The notes beneath the pieces were generated by a model. That model was not told the DNA's origin, searched no databases, and saw only the letters and a program-made list of their open reading frames with translations. Below are positions 24,366 through 32,486 of a stretch of 32,506 bases of DNA, in pieces (position 1 is the first letter of the stretch; each line of letters starts with the position of its first letter). The translations under genes and the position numbers were made by a program. This DNA comes from Methylococcus sp. UBA6136 (GTDB lineage Bacteria > Pseudomonadota > Gammaproteobacteria > Methylococcales > Methylococcaceae). Location of the stretch: assembly GCA_002423305.1 (NCBI GenBank), contig DIVI01000073.1, positions 2,891 to 35,396 on the forward strand. The letters are read 5' to 3'.

Positions 24366-25871
24366 ATGGTTTCCATGTCTAAAGTCTTTCGTCGCACCAA
24401 GATCATTGCAACACTGGGGCCGGCCTCGGAATCGCCAGAAGTCCTCGAGAAGCTCATCAGGGCAGGGGCTGATGTGGTTCGGCTCAATTTTTCCCACGGG
24501 ACCGCTGATGAGCACCGCGCTCGTGCTGAGCGGGTTCGTGTCATCAGCAAGAAGCTTAATCGCCATGTCGCGATACTGGCAGATTTGCAGGGGCCGAAGA
24601 TCCGAGTCGAGAAATTCAAGGACGACCGCAAGATTCACCTCCAGGTCGGTCAGAAGTTCGATCTGGATACGTCCTTCCCTGCCGACCAGGGCGATGAGAC
24701 CCAGGTTGGTTGCAGCTACGAACCCCTGCCCCGTGATGTGAAAGCGGGCGACACCCTGCTGTTGAATGACGGCCTTATCGTCATGCAGGTGGATGCCGTC
24801 GTCGGTACCCGCGTCAAATGTACTGTCACCGTGGCCGGCGTCCTGTCGAACCGCAAAGGCATCAACAAACTGGGTGGCGGCCTGTCGGCCCCGGCCCTGA
24901 CGGACAAGGACAAGGAAGATCTGAAGACCGCCGTCAGTATTGGTGCGGACTACCTGGCCATTTCGTTCCCGCGTTCGCGCGAGGACATGGAGGAAGCCCG
25001 CCAGATGCTGGATGAACTGGGCAGCGACATGGGCCTGGTTGCCAAGGTCGAACGTGCCGAAGCCATTCTGGAAGGTACGATCGAAGGGATCGTCGAAGCG
25101 TCCGACGCCATCATGGTGGCGCGTGGCGATTTGGGTGTGGAAATCGGCGATGCCCGCTTGCCGCATGTGCAGAAGCATCTGATTCGCCTGGCTCGCACCT
25201 ATAACAAGGTGGCGATCACAGCGACCCAGATGATGGAATCCATGATCAACAATCCGGTGCCGACCCGCGCCGAGGTTTCCGACGTAGCCAATGCGGTGTT
25301 CGACGGTACCGACGCAGTGATGTTGTCAGCGGAAACGGCGTCTGGAGATTTCCCGGACCTGGCGGTGAAGGCCATGGCCCAGGTCTGTGTCGAAGCGGAA
25401 AAATATCCCCGCGAAAAATCAAAGCATCGTCTGCACGAGCGGTTCGAGCGCATCGACGAAACCGTTGCCCTGTCGGCGATGTATGCCGCCAATCATCTGA
25501 ATGTCAGGGCGATTGGTGCGCTGACGGAAACCGGGTCGACGCCATTGTGGATGTCGCGTATCAGTTCGGGTATTCCGATCTATGCGTTGACGGCCCATGA
25601 GAAAACCTGCCGTCGGGTGACGTTGTTCCGCGGGGTCTACCCAATCAGTTTCAACCCGGTGGGCATTGCCGATCACGCGGTCCTCAATCGCGCGATTGTG
25701 CAGGAATTCATGGATCGTGGTCTGGTGGATTCTGAGGACACGGTGATCCTGACCAAGGGCGATTTGATGGGCGCTCGTGGTGGCACGAATGCCATGAAAA
25801 TTGCCAGCATTCCGGAGGTGCTCGAAGCAGCTCCGAATGACTGGAAGTCGCATTGCCCGGCTTACAAATAA
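24366..25871 (+). CDS. pyk: Pyruvate kinase
   Basis: It catalyses the last step of glycolysis, phosphoenolpyruvate plus ADP to pyruvate plus ATP. It has 501 residues from ATG 24366; a second ATG at 24375 gives 498 and begins at MSKVFRRTKIIATLGP. Neither has a strong ribosome site, which may reflect the hairpin just upstream. Motifs in order: RLNFSHG, ADLQGPKIRVEKF, the B domain, IMVARGDLGVEIG (metal ligands), and TQMMESMI with NPVPTRAEVSDVANAV. The C-terminal allosteric domain is complete (TKGDLMGARGGTNAMKI). It lies 70 bases after gap and 27 before fbp. Confidence 0.96.
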   Translation: MVSMSKVFRRTKIIATLGPASESPEVLEKLIRAGADVVRLNFSHGTADEHRARAERVRVISKKLNRHVAILADLQGPKIRVEKFKDDRKIHLQVGQKFDLDTSFPADQGDETQVGCSYEPLPRDVKAGDTLLLNDGLIVMQVDAVVGTRVKCTVTVAGVLSNRKGINKLGGGLSAPALTDKDKEDLKTAVSIGADYLAISFPRSREDMEEARQMLDELGSDMGLVAKVERAEAILEGTIEGIVEASDAIMVARGDLGVEIGDARLPHVQKHLIRLARTYNKVAITATQMMESMINNPVPTRAEVSDVANAVFDGTDAVMLSAETASGDFPDLAVKAMAQVCVEAEKYPREKSKHRLHERFERIDETVALSAMYAANHLNVRAIGALTETGSTPLWMSRISSGIPIYALTAHEKTCRRVTLFRGVYPISFNPVGIADHAVLNRAIVQEFMDRGLVDSEDTVILTKGDLMGARGGTNAMKIASIPEVLEAAPNDWKSHCPAYK

Positions 25872-25898
25872 ACATAACGACAGGCTCAGGAGAACATC

Positions 25899-26897
25899 AT
25901 GATCGGTCAACATCTCACTCAATTCCTGATCAACGAACAGAGGAAGATTCCGGGTGCTACCGGTGAACTCACGCTGTTGCTGAACGACGTGGCCTCTGCC
26001 TGCAAGAGCATCGGTCACGAAGTGAACCGCGGCGCTCTGGCGGGCAATCTGGATGTGATCGGCTCCGAAAACGTCCAGGGCGAAGTTCAGAAGAAGCTTG
26101 ACGTGCTTTCCAATGACATCTTCATTCGTTCGCTGGAGTGGACCGGTCACCTGGCCGCCATGGCGTCGGAGGAAAATGATGAAATCATCCAGATTCCGGA
26201 CGAATTCCCGAAGGGGAAGTATCTGATTGCCTTCGATCCGCTGGATGGCTCTAGCAACATTGAGGTTAACCTGTCGATCGGGACCATTTTCTCCATCATG
26301 CGCGCTCCCGAGGGCAAGAAGACCATCACCGCCGAAGATTTCATGCAGAAGGGCAAGTCTCAGGTGGCGGCCGGTTTCTGCATCTACGGCCCGACCACCA
26401 TTCTGATTTTGTCTACCGGTCAGGGCGTCAATGGCTTTACGCTGGATCGCAACGTCGGCGAGTTCGTGCTGACTCATCCCGATATCCGGGTGCCGGAAGA
26501 TACCGCCGAATTTGCGATCAACATGTCCAACCATCGCTTCTGGGAAGAGCCGATGCGCCGCTATGTCGACGAATGCGTTCAGGGCAAGGCGGGTGGTCGC
26601 GAGAAAGATTTCAACATGCGCTGGCTGGCATCCATGGTGGCCGAGGTTTATCGCGTGCTGATGCGCGGTGGCTTGTTTACCTATCCCATGGATGAGAAGT
26701 TGAAGTCCAAGGGTGGGCGACTGCGACTGCTTTACGAGGCCAACCCAATGGGCTTCCTGATTGAGCAGGCCGGTGGTATCGCCTCAACGGGGCGTGAACG
26801 TATCCTCGAGATTCAGCCGACGGGTGTGCATCAACGGGTACCCGTCATTCTCGGCTCCAAGAATGAGGTCGAGCGACTGGTCTCGTATCACAAGTAA
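25899..26897 (+). CDS. fbp: Fructose-1,6-bisphosphatase class I
   Basis: It hydrolyses fructose 1,6-bisphosphate to fructose 6-phosphate in gluconeogenesis and the Calvin cycle. The 332 residues are normal for class I. Metal-site motifs: SEENDEI (about 89-95), FDPLDGSSNIEVNLSIG (about 111-127) and, near the C-terminus, RLRLLYEANPMGFLIEQAGG. An AGGAGA site precedes the ATG at 25899. It closes the gap-pyk-fbp unit and is followed by a terminator. A dual-function SBPase activity is possible in an autotroph but is not visible in the sequence. Confidence 0.97.
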   Translation: MIGQHLTQFLINEQRKIPGATGELTLLLNDVASACKSIGHEVNRGALAGNLDVIGSENVQGEVQKKLDVLSNDIFIRSLEWTGHLAAMASEENDEIIQIPDEFPKGKYLIAFDPLDGSSNIEVNLSIGTIFSIMRAPEGKKTITAEDFMQKGKSQVAAGFCIYGPTTILILSTGQGVNGFTLDRNVGEFVLTHPDIRVPEDTAEFAINMSNHRFWEEPMRRYVDECVQGKAGGREKDFNMRWLASMVAEVYRVLMRGGLFTYPMDEKLKSKGGRLRLLYEANPMGFLIEQAGGIASTGRERILEIQPTGVHQRVPVILGSKNEVERLVSYHK

Positions 26898-26925
26898 GGA
26901 CTAGGCAGTTAGGAAAGCCTGTAAA

Positions 26926-26946
26926 AAGCCCCGTCGTTCGGGGCTT
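26926..26946 (+). terminator. Rho-independent terminator after fbp
   Basis: AAGCCCCG (26926-26933) and CGGGGCTT (26939-26946) form a perfect 8-bp stem with a TCGTT loop, preceded by a run of A and followed by TCTGCTT. This ends the gap-pyk-fbp operon, 29 bases after the fbp stop. Confidence 0.85.
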
Positions 26947-27010
26947 CTGCTTATCTGGGTGGGTTTGGTCAGGCCACGTCAGGGCCACTGAGTGATGTCC
27001 GGATCAGAAT

Positions 27011-27223
27011 TCATCGCATTTGACGCCAGCGATAATGGACCTGACCGTCATCGCATTGGTAGCCTGAGCGATTACTGCCATCTGTCACACTGACTGGAAC
27101 GCAATGGTGGGTTTCGCGAAAGTCATTCCACTCCTCCTCTTTGCTGCGATTGTGTTGCAGCAGAAGAATATCGCCAAGGGCAACAAAGGCGATGCTCGTA
27201 AGGATGATGGTGCTGATTTTCAT
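27011..27223 (-). CDS. Small exported or membrane-anchored protein, unknown
   Basis: This is a 70-residue protein of unknown function. A good AGGAGAG site lies upstream of the ATG at 27223. The N-terminus (MKISTIILTSIAFVALGDILLL) is a signal anchor or signal peptide. The rest is polar with two cysteines, HHCVPVSV and YQCDDGQVHYRW, that could form a disulfide in the periplasm. Small proteins ending in a C-DDG-YW-type pattern are common in proteobacteria, but I know no function. It is convergent with the fbp terminator and divergent from the next gene. Confidence 0.7.
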   Translation of the reverse strand: MKISTIILTSIAFVALGDILLLQHNRSKEEEWNDFRETHHCVPVSVTDGSNRSGYQCDDGQVHYRWRQMR

Positions 27224-27442
27224 GCCGACTCTCCTTTTTTGTTGTTATTTTTGGGACTATCAAAAAACCATTTGTGGGACCACGCACGAACAAACCAGTT
27301 CATTCATGGGGTCAGATTGTCCGAACACCGAAACACATCTATCAAAGACCATCTCCTGGAAATTCGGCGGGCGCGACTCATGGCGGATACGACTTTATTC
27401 TTGGTCTCGTCGCACGCCATTCTATGTAGGCCGTACAAAAAG

Positions 27443-27757
27443 ATGAAAACCCTTAGTTTCCTTCTGTTTTTTCTTTTAGTCGGGTGTGTGACCGACTCAC
27501 CTTTATACTCTGACGATCATTCATCGGTCAGTCAGATCATGGCCCAGAAACGTGCCATGACAGACTTGAAATGCTCGGAAGCGCTGGCAGACAGACCGAT
27601 CAGAAGCGACCGGATGGAAGACTGGTCAAGTGAGCCGCTTTATAGTGAATATAAAGTCTGGTCGGAGGGTTGTGGGAGAAGCATTAACTATGTGGTCGTA
27701 TGCAGAATCGGCGATCTCTGTCGCTTTGCTGACCAACCGCTACCCCAGGAGGAATGA
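27443..27757 (+). CDS. Small lipoprotein, unknown function
   Basis: The start is the ATG at 27443, giving 104 residues. A longer in-frame reading from 27104 exists but would overlap the opposite-strand gene and lose the signal. The N-terminus MKTLSFLLFFLLVGC is a lipoprotein signal with a VGC lipobox, so Cys15 would be lipidated. The mature part is soluble, rich in Ser, Arg and Glu, with four further Cys (KCSEA, GCGRS, VVCRI, DLCRF) that could form two disulfides. The ribosome site is poor (an A-run). Its stop overlaps the AGGAGG site of the following small gene, suggesting coupling. Confidence 0.65.
   Translation: MKTLSFLLFFLLVGCVTDSPLYSDDHSSVSQIMAQKRAMTDLKCSEALADRPIRSDRMEDWSSEPLYSEYKVWSEGCGRSINYVVVCRIGDLCRFADQPLPQEE
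27747..27753 (+). promoter_or_regulatory. Ribosome binding site for the 47-residue lipoprotein
   Basis: AGGAGGA at 27747-27753 overlaps the end of the upstream lipoprotein gene and lies six bases before TTG 27760. No ATG in that frame follows it, so it supports a TTG start. Confidence 0.55.
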
Positions 27758-27759
27758 TC

Positions 27760-27903
27760 TTGTGCAGACTGATCAGCGTGCCGGTGATTCTTGCTCTTCT
27801 TCTCGGTTGCTCAAGAGCCTCTGACAGATTGCGGGGCGTCAAGGATACTTGCGCCTGCAGTCAATCGACCAACTCGTTCGTGCCCAACGAGGCCACCCGA
27901 TAG
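27760..27903 (+). CDS. Very small lipoprotein, TTG start
   Basis: I read this gene directly from the bases. It has 47 residues. TTG 27760 follows AGGAGGA by six bases. The product begins (M)CRLISVPVILALLLGC, with an LLGC lipobox giving a lipidated Cys17, and has a short mature part (SRASDRLRGVKDTCACSQST, then NSFVPNEATR) with a CAC pair. Two consecutive lipoprotein signals in overlapping position are unlikely to be chance. The function is unknown; it resembles entericidin-like small lipoproteins only in size and signal. Confidence 0.55.
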   Translation: MCRLISVPVILALLLGCSRASDRLRGVKDTCACSQSTNSFVPNEATR

Positions 27904-27907
27904 GTTG

Positions 27908-27938
27908 GGAGGCGCTTCGCCTAGGTGGCTCCTTTTTT
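27908..27938 (+). terminator. Probable terminator after the small lipoproteins
   Basis: An AGGCG-CTT-CGCCT hairpin (27910-27922) lies within GGAG...CTCC arms (27908-27911 and 27929-27932), followed directly by six T (27933-27938). The two stems share bases, so only one can form at a time. The T-run just after the stop at 27903 supports termination. Confidence 0.45.
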
Positions 27939-28147
27939 CGGGGGAATTGAAAGGAGCTCTCCCAAGTTGGCCTGGATAGACTTTACGGCCAGCAGGAATT
28001 AGGCGATGTTGCAATGGACCTATGCGGCACTGTCAATGACTTAAGCTTGATGGCTGGATTGATGGTGAGTGGGGGGATAGGCTTGAGTCTCACTTTAGCC
28101 TCGCCACTTTTTGACTTGAGCGGCATTGCTCTAAGTTTTAGATTTGT

Positions 28148-28224
28148 TGGCGCCCCGAACACGATTCGAACGTGTGGCCTTTCCCTTAGGAGGGGAATGC
28201 TCTATCCAGCTGAGCTACCGGGGC
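28148..28224 (-). tRNA. tRNA-Arg (anticodon CCT)
   Basis: The minus strand begins GCCCCGG and ends TCGGGGC-G-CCA, a 7-bp acceptor stem with an encoded CCA (28148-28150). The D arm is TAGCTCAGCTGGATAGAGC. The anticodon arm is TTCCC-CTCCTAA-GGGAA, so the anticodon is CCT (reads AGG). The T arm is ACACG-TTCGAAT-CGTGT. The 77-base length is standard. Nothing integrated lies at its 3' end. Confidence 0.97.
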
Positions 28225-28241
28225 AAGCGCAAGGCCTGCGA

Positions 28242-28247
28242 ATTATA
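28242..28247 (-). promoter_or_regulatory. -10 element of the tRNA-Arg promoter
   Basis: On the minus strand a perfect TATAAT lies 18 bases before the tRNA 5' end, with a GC-rich discriminator after it, as is common for tRNA promoters. The -35 region at the right distance (ATGTGC) is poor. Confidence 0.55.
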
Positions 28248-28300
28248 GCCTGCTGCTCGATCAAGCACATCCAATGCTTCATGATGTTGACCAGATGCGG

Positions 28301-28330
28301 TTCACGTCAGTTTGATGCGGGGCGTACAAT
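28301..28330 (+). promoter_or_regulatory. Possible zur promoter
   Basis: TTCACG (28301-28306; 4 of 6 to TTGACA) and TACAAT (28325-28330; 5 of 6 to TATAAT) are 18 bases apart and read toward the zur start at 28362. I do not see a clear Zur-box palindrome here. Confidence 0.4.
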
Positions 28331-28361
28331 CGCACCCATTTAAGTGAGAGGCTAGGTAGGG

Positions 28362-28826
28362 ATGACGGCACATGATCATCAGGGATGTATCAATACGGCA
28401 TTGGCCGTCGCCGAGCGACTGTGTGATGAGAGGGGGGTTCGTTTCACTCCCTTGAGGCGGCGCGTGCTGGAGTTGATCTGGTCCAATCATGAGTCAGTCA
28501 AGGCCTATGACCTGCTGGATACCTTGAAGGGCTTCGATAAGTCTGCAAAGCCGGCGACGGTTTATAGGACTTTGGATTTTCTACTTGAGCAGGGTCTGAT
28601 TCACCGCATCGAAAGTCTGAATGCTTTTGTCGGTTGTCAACATCCAGAGCGTCGACATGAGCTATTGCTATTGATTTGCGAACGTTGCCACAATGTCGAT
28701 GAACGGCCCGCGCTGGAGTTGATCGATGCAGCCACCCGTGAAATCCGCAACGCGCATTTTTTACCTCAGCACCAGTCGTATGAAGTCCGCGGACTTTGTG
28801 CGAGCTGTGCCGAGCTGAGCGGCTAG
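28362..28826 (+). CDS. zur: Zinc uptake regulator Zur (Fur family)
   Basis: Zur represses zinc-uptake genes when loaded with zinc. The 154 residues have an N-terminal winged helix (RFTPLRRRVLELIW, recognition helix near AKPATVYRTLDFLLEQGLIH), then the Zur-like RIESLNAFVGCQHP. The dimerisation domain carries two CxxC pairs, CERC and CASC, for the structural zinc. The sequence after the recognition helix fits Zur better than Fur, which lacks LNAFVGC. GGTAGGG precedes the ATG. It is divergent from tRNA-Arg; no znuABC operon is in the window. Confidence 0.9.
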   Translation: MTAHDHQGCINTALAVAERLCDERGVRFTPLRRRVLELIWSNHESVKAYDLLDTLKGFDKSAKPATVYRTLDFLLEQGLIHRIESLNAFVGCQHPERRHELLLLICERCHNVDERPALELIDAATREIRNAHFLPQHQSYEVRGLCASCAELSG

Positions 28827-28929
28827 CCGTTGCCGATTGATGTTTGAAGCTCCGGTTTAAAAGCGGTATCCATCTCTGTCTGCGGCCAGTTTATCCACTC
28901 TCATTTGCAGCCACCTCTCGATATAGAAC

Positions 28930-29484
28930 ATGGAAGACTTGGAAATAGAGGAAGAGGAACATTTCAATGTGCGCGGTCCAAGCAAGTCCAGCCGCAAGCG
29001 CCAAAGTAATGCCTTGCAGGATTTGGGCGAAGACCTGATGGCTCTCTCCCGCGAGCAGTTAACCAAGCTGGACTTGCCCGAGGGGCTTTTTGAGGCAGTC
29101 CGAATTGGTCAGTCGATAACTGCTCACGGCGGGCTTCAGCGGCAACGTAAATTCATTGGCAAGCTACTGAGAAATCTCGACGTCGAACCGATCAGGGCGG
29201 GGCTGGTGGCGCTAAAGGGGGAAAGTGCCGAACTGGTTCGTTTGCAGCATCACTGCGAGCGCTGGCGTGATCGGATGTTGCTGGAAGGTGACGGCGTCGT
29301 GAATGAGTTTGTCGGTCAGCATCCCCAGGCAGAGCGACAAAAGTTACGTCAATGGGTGCGTGATGCGAACAGGGAGCATGAGGCGGGGCGGGCACCGCTT
29401 TCGGCGCGGCTGCTGTTTCGTTACCTGCGTGATCTTTTGTTGGCGGAGGCCAATGAGGTTGTCGAATTAGCTGGCGAAGATTGA
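28930..29484 (+). CDS. darP: Ribosome biogenesis factor DarP (YjgA, DUF615)
   Basis: It acts in late assembly of the 50S subunit, binding pre-ribosomal particles. The 184-residue helical protein begins with a very acidic tail (MEDLEIEEEEHF) and then a basic patch (RGPSKSSRKRQ), as in the family. Recognised segments: QRQRKFIGKLLRNLDVEPIR (about residues 74-93), RLQHHCERWRDRMLLEGD and the C-terminal SARLLFRYLRDLL. The ATG at 28930 has a weak ribosome site. It lies 103 bases after zur on the same strand. Confidence 0.9.
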   Translation: MEDLEIEEEEHFNVRGPSKSSRKRQSNALQDLGEDLMALSREQLTKLDLPEGLFEAVRIGQSITAHGGLQRQRKFIGKLLRNLDVEPIRAGLVALKGESAELVRLQHHCERWRDRMLLEGDGVVNEFVGQHPQAERQKLRQWVRDANREHEAGRAPLSARLLFRYLRDLLLAEANEVVELAGED

Positions 29485-29555
29485 GCTGCGACGTCGGCTT
29501 CGGCCATTTGCGCAACTTATGAATTGGCGGATTTTCCGCTTAACATGCTCCGCTT

Positions 29556-30617
29556 GTGCTGCAGGGTTTTCTGATTGTCGTGTCGCCTTACCTAAATCTA
29601 AATGTTTTCTTGGGTGTGTTGCTGTTTGGGCTGGTGATCCTGTCTTCAGCGATGTTGACCCGTTGGGTGTTGCGATATGCGCAGCATCGACTGCTTGATC
29701 TGCCTAATGACCGAAGTTCTCATGCCAATCCTACGCCGCGAGGAGGCGGGCTGGCCATTGTGCTGACCCTTGCGTTGGTCCTTGTTGGACTCTTCTGGGG
29801 AGACTTGCTTCCGCTGCGATTAGTCATGGCGCTGGCAGGTTTGCTCCCGTTGGCGGCGATCGGGTTCGTCGATGATCATGGCCATGTCCCCGCGCGCTGG
29901 CGTTTCCTGGTGCAAACGATCGTGGCTATCTGGGCCTTGAGCTGGATGGGCGGTATGAACACGATTGAGGTGGCGGGAACTGTCTATCTCATCGGTTGGC
30001 TCGGGAATCTGGTCGCGATTCTTTTCATGCTCTGGATGCTCAACCTCTTCAATTTCATGGATGGTATCGACGGCATTGCCGGTACCGAGACCGTAACCGT
30101 TGCATTGTCGGCTGCTGTGTTGATGCATATTGCTCCTGGCGCTAATTGGCCACCTGAGGGACGCGTGCTTTTGGCGCTCGCTGCGGCAACCTGTGGATTT
30201 CTGGTATGGAACTGGCCACCGGCAAAAATCTTCATGGGCGATGTCGGGAGTGGCGTTCTCGGCTTTGTGCTGGCTTTGCTGGCCCTGTGGTCTGCCCGCG
30301 AGCACTCCCTGAGTCTGGCGGCCTGGCTGATTCTGGTCGCCGTCTTCATGGTTGACGCGAGCCTGACCCTGCTGATTCGCATTCGTCGGGGTGAGCGCTG
30401 GTATGAAGCTCATCGTAGTCATGCTTATCAGCAAGCCTCACGTCGTTTTGGCAGTCATCGTAAGGTGACGCTCTCGGTGCTGACGATCAACCTTGTGTGG
30501 TTGTTGCCGCTTGCCTGGCTCGCGACGGCGCATGCCACATGGGAACTAGGCTTCTTGCTGATCGCGATACTGCCGCTTTCTGTAACTGCCTACCGGCTGG
30601 GTGCCGGGAGATCCTGA
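29556..30617 (+). CDS. wbpL: WbpL/WecA-type undecaprenyl-phosphate sugar-1-phosphate transferase
   Basis: It transfers a sugar 1-phosphate (often GlcNAc or FucNAc) from a UDP-sugar to undecaprenyl phosphate, starting O-antigen or another surface glycan. The 353 residues hold about 11 membrane helices. Family motifs: RSSHANPTPRGGGLAI near the N-terminus, DD in GFVDDHGHVPARWRF, NLFNFMDGIDGIAG (catalytic Asp region), FMGDVGSGVLGF, and HRSHAYQQASRRFGSH for the sugar-nucleotide loop. The predicted start is a GTG at 29556 without a good ribosome site, so it could begin slightly later. The pairing with the next gene matches the wbpL-wbpM order of Pseudomonas aeruginosa, which is why I prefer WbpL to WecA. 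Confidence 0.85.
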   Translation: MLQGFLIVVSPYLNLNVFLGVLLFGLVILSSAMLTRWVLRYAQHRLLDLPNDRSSHANPTPRGGGLAIVLTLALVLVGLFWGDLLPLRLVMALAGLLPLAAIGFVDDHGHVPARWRFLVQTIVAIWALSWMGGMNTIEVAGTVYLIGWLGNLVAILFMLWMLNLFNFMDGIDGIAGTETVTVALSAAVLMHIAPGANWPPEGRVLLALAAATCGFLVWNWPPAKIFMGDVGSGVLGFVLALLALWSAREHSLSLAAWLILVAVFMVDASLTLLIRIRRGERWYEAHRSHAYQQASRRFGSHRKVTLSVLTINLVWLLPLAWLATAHATWELGFLLIAILPLSVTAYRLGAGRS

Positions 30618-30629
30618 GGATTTAAGGTT

Positions 30630-32486
30630 TTGCTCTCTCCCAAGCTTCGTCTGCGCGTATTGGTTTTTCTGCATGATCTGATCATGGTCGTGCTGGCCTG
30701 GTCGGGCGCCTTTTGGTTGCGTTTCAACCTGGCGGTGCCACCCGACAAATTCATCATCTCGGCGGTTGAAGCTTTGCCGGTGGTCATATTCATCCAGGTG
30801 CTAGTGTTCATGCATTTCGGACTGTACCGAGGGGTCTGGCGATTTGCCTCGGTGCCCGATCTGATTCGTATCGGCAAATCCGTCTTGGTGGGCATCACGC
30901 TTATTTCGGTAGCGCTGTATTTCATCAGTCGCATGGAGGATGTGCCGCGCTCGGTGTTACCCCTCTATGTCATGTTGCTGGGTTTGCTGCTGGCGGGGCC
31001 GCGGCTGGTTTATCGGATGTGGAAAGACAAAGGCGTTCCCTTGGGCTTCGGTCAGCGCGCCCTGGTGGTCGGTGCAGGGCGCGCGGCTGAGCTGCTGGTG
31101 AGGGATTTGTTACGGGTCAGGGATCATCGCTATGTGCCTGTGGCGTTGGTGGATGATGATCCGGGAAAAAAAGGCAGCGAGATTCACGGCGTCCGGGTGC
31201 GTGGTCAGTGCCGACATATCCCTGAATTGGTCGATAAGCTGGGCATCGAAACCATTCTCATCGCCGTCCCCTCTGCTACCGATGCGGATATGCGCCGCAT
31301 TGTTGAGATTTGCGAAAGCACCCGTGTTCCATTTCTGACGCTGCCATCGGTCCAGGAGATGCTGTCCGAACAGCAATTCGGGCAATTGCGCGAGGTATCG
31401 ATCGAGGATCTTCTCGGTCGTTCTCCGGTGCAGCTGGATCGGCATGGCGTTCAGGCGCACGTCCAGGGCGCACGAATACTCGTCACCGGGGGCGGTGGTT
31501 CGATTGGTTCCGAGCTGTGCAAGCAGATCGCCCGGCTCTTGCCGGCGGAACTGATCATTTATGAGCAGTGCGAGTTCAACCTGTACCGCATTGAGCAGGC
31601 TTTGCTGGATGCCTTTCCGGATCTGCGCTTGACCGGGCTGCTGGGCGATGTCACCGACCAGGTCGCAATCCGGCATGCCATCGACCGTACGCGACCTGAG
31701 GTGATTTTTCATGCGGCTGCCTACAAGCATGTACCGCTCCTGCAGCAACAGGCGCGACAGGCCATACGCAACAATGTGATCGGCACCCGCATTGTGGCGG
31801 AAGCTGCCATGGCGGCCGGCGTCCGCCAATTTGTCCTAATTTCGACGGACAAGGCCGTGAGGCCTACCAACGTGATGGGGGCCACCAAACGCGCGGCCGA
31901 GAAACTGGTGCAAAGTTTCAGCGGTGTCGGCGCCACCCGATTCATCACCGTCCGGTTCGGTAATGTGCTGGACTCAGCCGGCAGCGTCGTGCCGCTGTTC
32001 CGCGATCAAATCCGAGCGGGTGGTCCCGTCACCGTGACCCACCCTGACGTTACCCGCTACTTCATGACCATTCCCGAAGCCTGCCAGCTCATCATGCAAG
32101 CCGCCGCGGTTGGTCAGGGTGGCGAAATCTTTGTGCTGGATATGGGGCAGCCCATCTCGATCCGCTATCTGGCCGAACAGATGATAAGGTTATCGGGCAA
32201 ACCCGCAGGGCAGGACATACGGATCGAATATGTCGGACTCAGGCCTGGGGAAAAGCTGGCAGAGGAACTGTTCCTGGAAGACGAGCAGCCGATGCCGACC
32301 CCCCATAACAAGCTCATGCTGGCCCGCTCCGTGACGCATGATCGGGTCGAGATGATCCAGCGGGCTGATGCCCTCGCGCAGGCCTGTCAGCGATTCGACG
32401 AGACGGCCTTGCTGGTTCAGCTTCGTGAGTGGGTGCCCGAGTTTGTCGAGGAGTCTGACACCCGGCCAGCCGGTTCGCCTGCCTGA
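30630..32486 (+). CDS. wbpM: Membrane-bound nucleotide-sugar 4,6-dehydratase, WbpM/FlaA1/CapD family
   Basis: It is predicted to convert UDP-GlcNAc to a UDP-4-keto-6-deoxy sugar, feeding the transferase encoded just upstream. The 618 residues have four N-terminal membrane helices (about residues 8-140), a Rossmann-like domain beginning ALVVGAGRAAELL, and a C-terminal SDR domain with GGGGSIGSELCKQI. The catalytic set is S405-M416-x3-K420 (ISTDKAVRPTNVMGATKR): Met takes the usual Tyr place, as known for large WbpM-type dehydratases. The TTG start at 30630 is 12 bases after the wbpL stop, with AAGG close by. Downstream only 20 bases remain in the window. Confidence 0.9.
   Translation: MLSPKLRLRVLVFLHDLIMVVLAWSGAFWLRFNLAVPPDKFIISAVEALPVVIFIQVLVFMHFGLYRGVWRFASVPDLIRIGKSVLVGITLISVALYFISRMEDVPRSVLPLYVMLLGLLLAGPRLVYRMWKDKGVPLGFGQRALVVGAGRAAELLVRDLLRVRDHRYVPVALVDDDPGKKGSEIHGVRVRGQCRHIPELVDKLGIETILIAVPSATDADMRRIVEICESTRVPFLTLPSVQEMLSEQQFGQLREVSIEDLLGRSPVQLDRHGVQAHVQGARILVTGGGGSIGSELCKQIARLLPAELIIYEQCEFNLYRIEQALLDAFPDLRLTGLLGDVTDQVAIRHAIDRTRPEVIFHAAAYKHVPLLQQQARQAIRNNVIGTRIVAEAAMAAGVRQFVLISTDKAVRPTNVMGATKRAAEKLVQSFSGVGATRFITVRFGNVLDSAGSVVPLFRDQIRAGGPVTVTHPDVTRYFMTIPEACQLIMQAAAVGQGGEIFVLDMGQPISIRYLAEQMIRLSGKPAGQDIRIEYVGLRPGEKLAEELFLEDEQPMPTPHNKLMLARSVTHDRVEMIQRADALAQACQRFDETALLVQLREWVPEFVEESDTRPAGSPA

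Noticed and set aside
23531..26534. Three long minus-strand frames antisense to gap, pyk and fbp
   Set aside because: The plus-strand genes carry full catalytic motifs. The antisense products have no recognisable features and come from codon bias.
27104..27442. Upstream in-frame extension of the 104-residue lipoprotein
   Set aside because: It would overlap the minus-strand small gene, and the lipoprotein signal would then be internal. The ATG at 27443 gives a proper lipobox.
27811..28014. A 67-codon minus-strand frame
   Set aside because: It lies opposite the 47-residue lipoprotein and its terminator, with no ribosome site and no recognisable features.
28148..28224. tRNA-Arg as an integration site
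   Set aside because: No integrase, no second copy of the tRNA 3' end and no foreign genes are seen on either side.
28014..28343. A 109-codon plus-strand frame
   Set aside because: It runs straight through the tRNA-Arg gene in antisense and through the zur promoter; not a gene.
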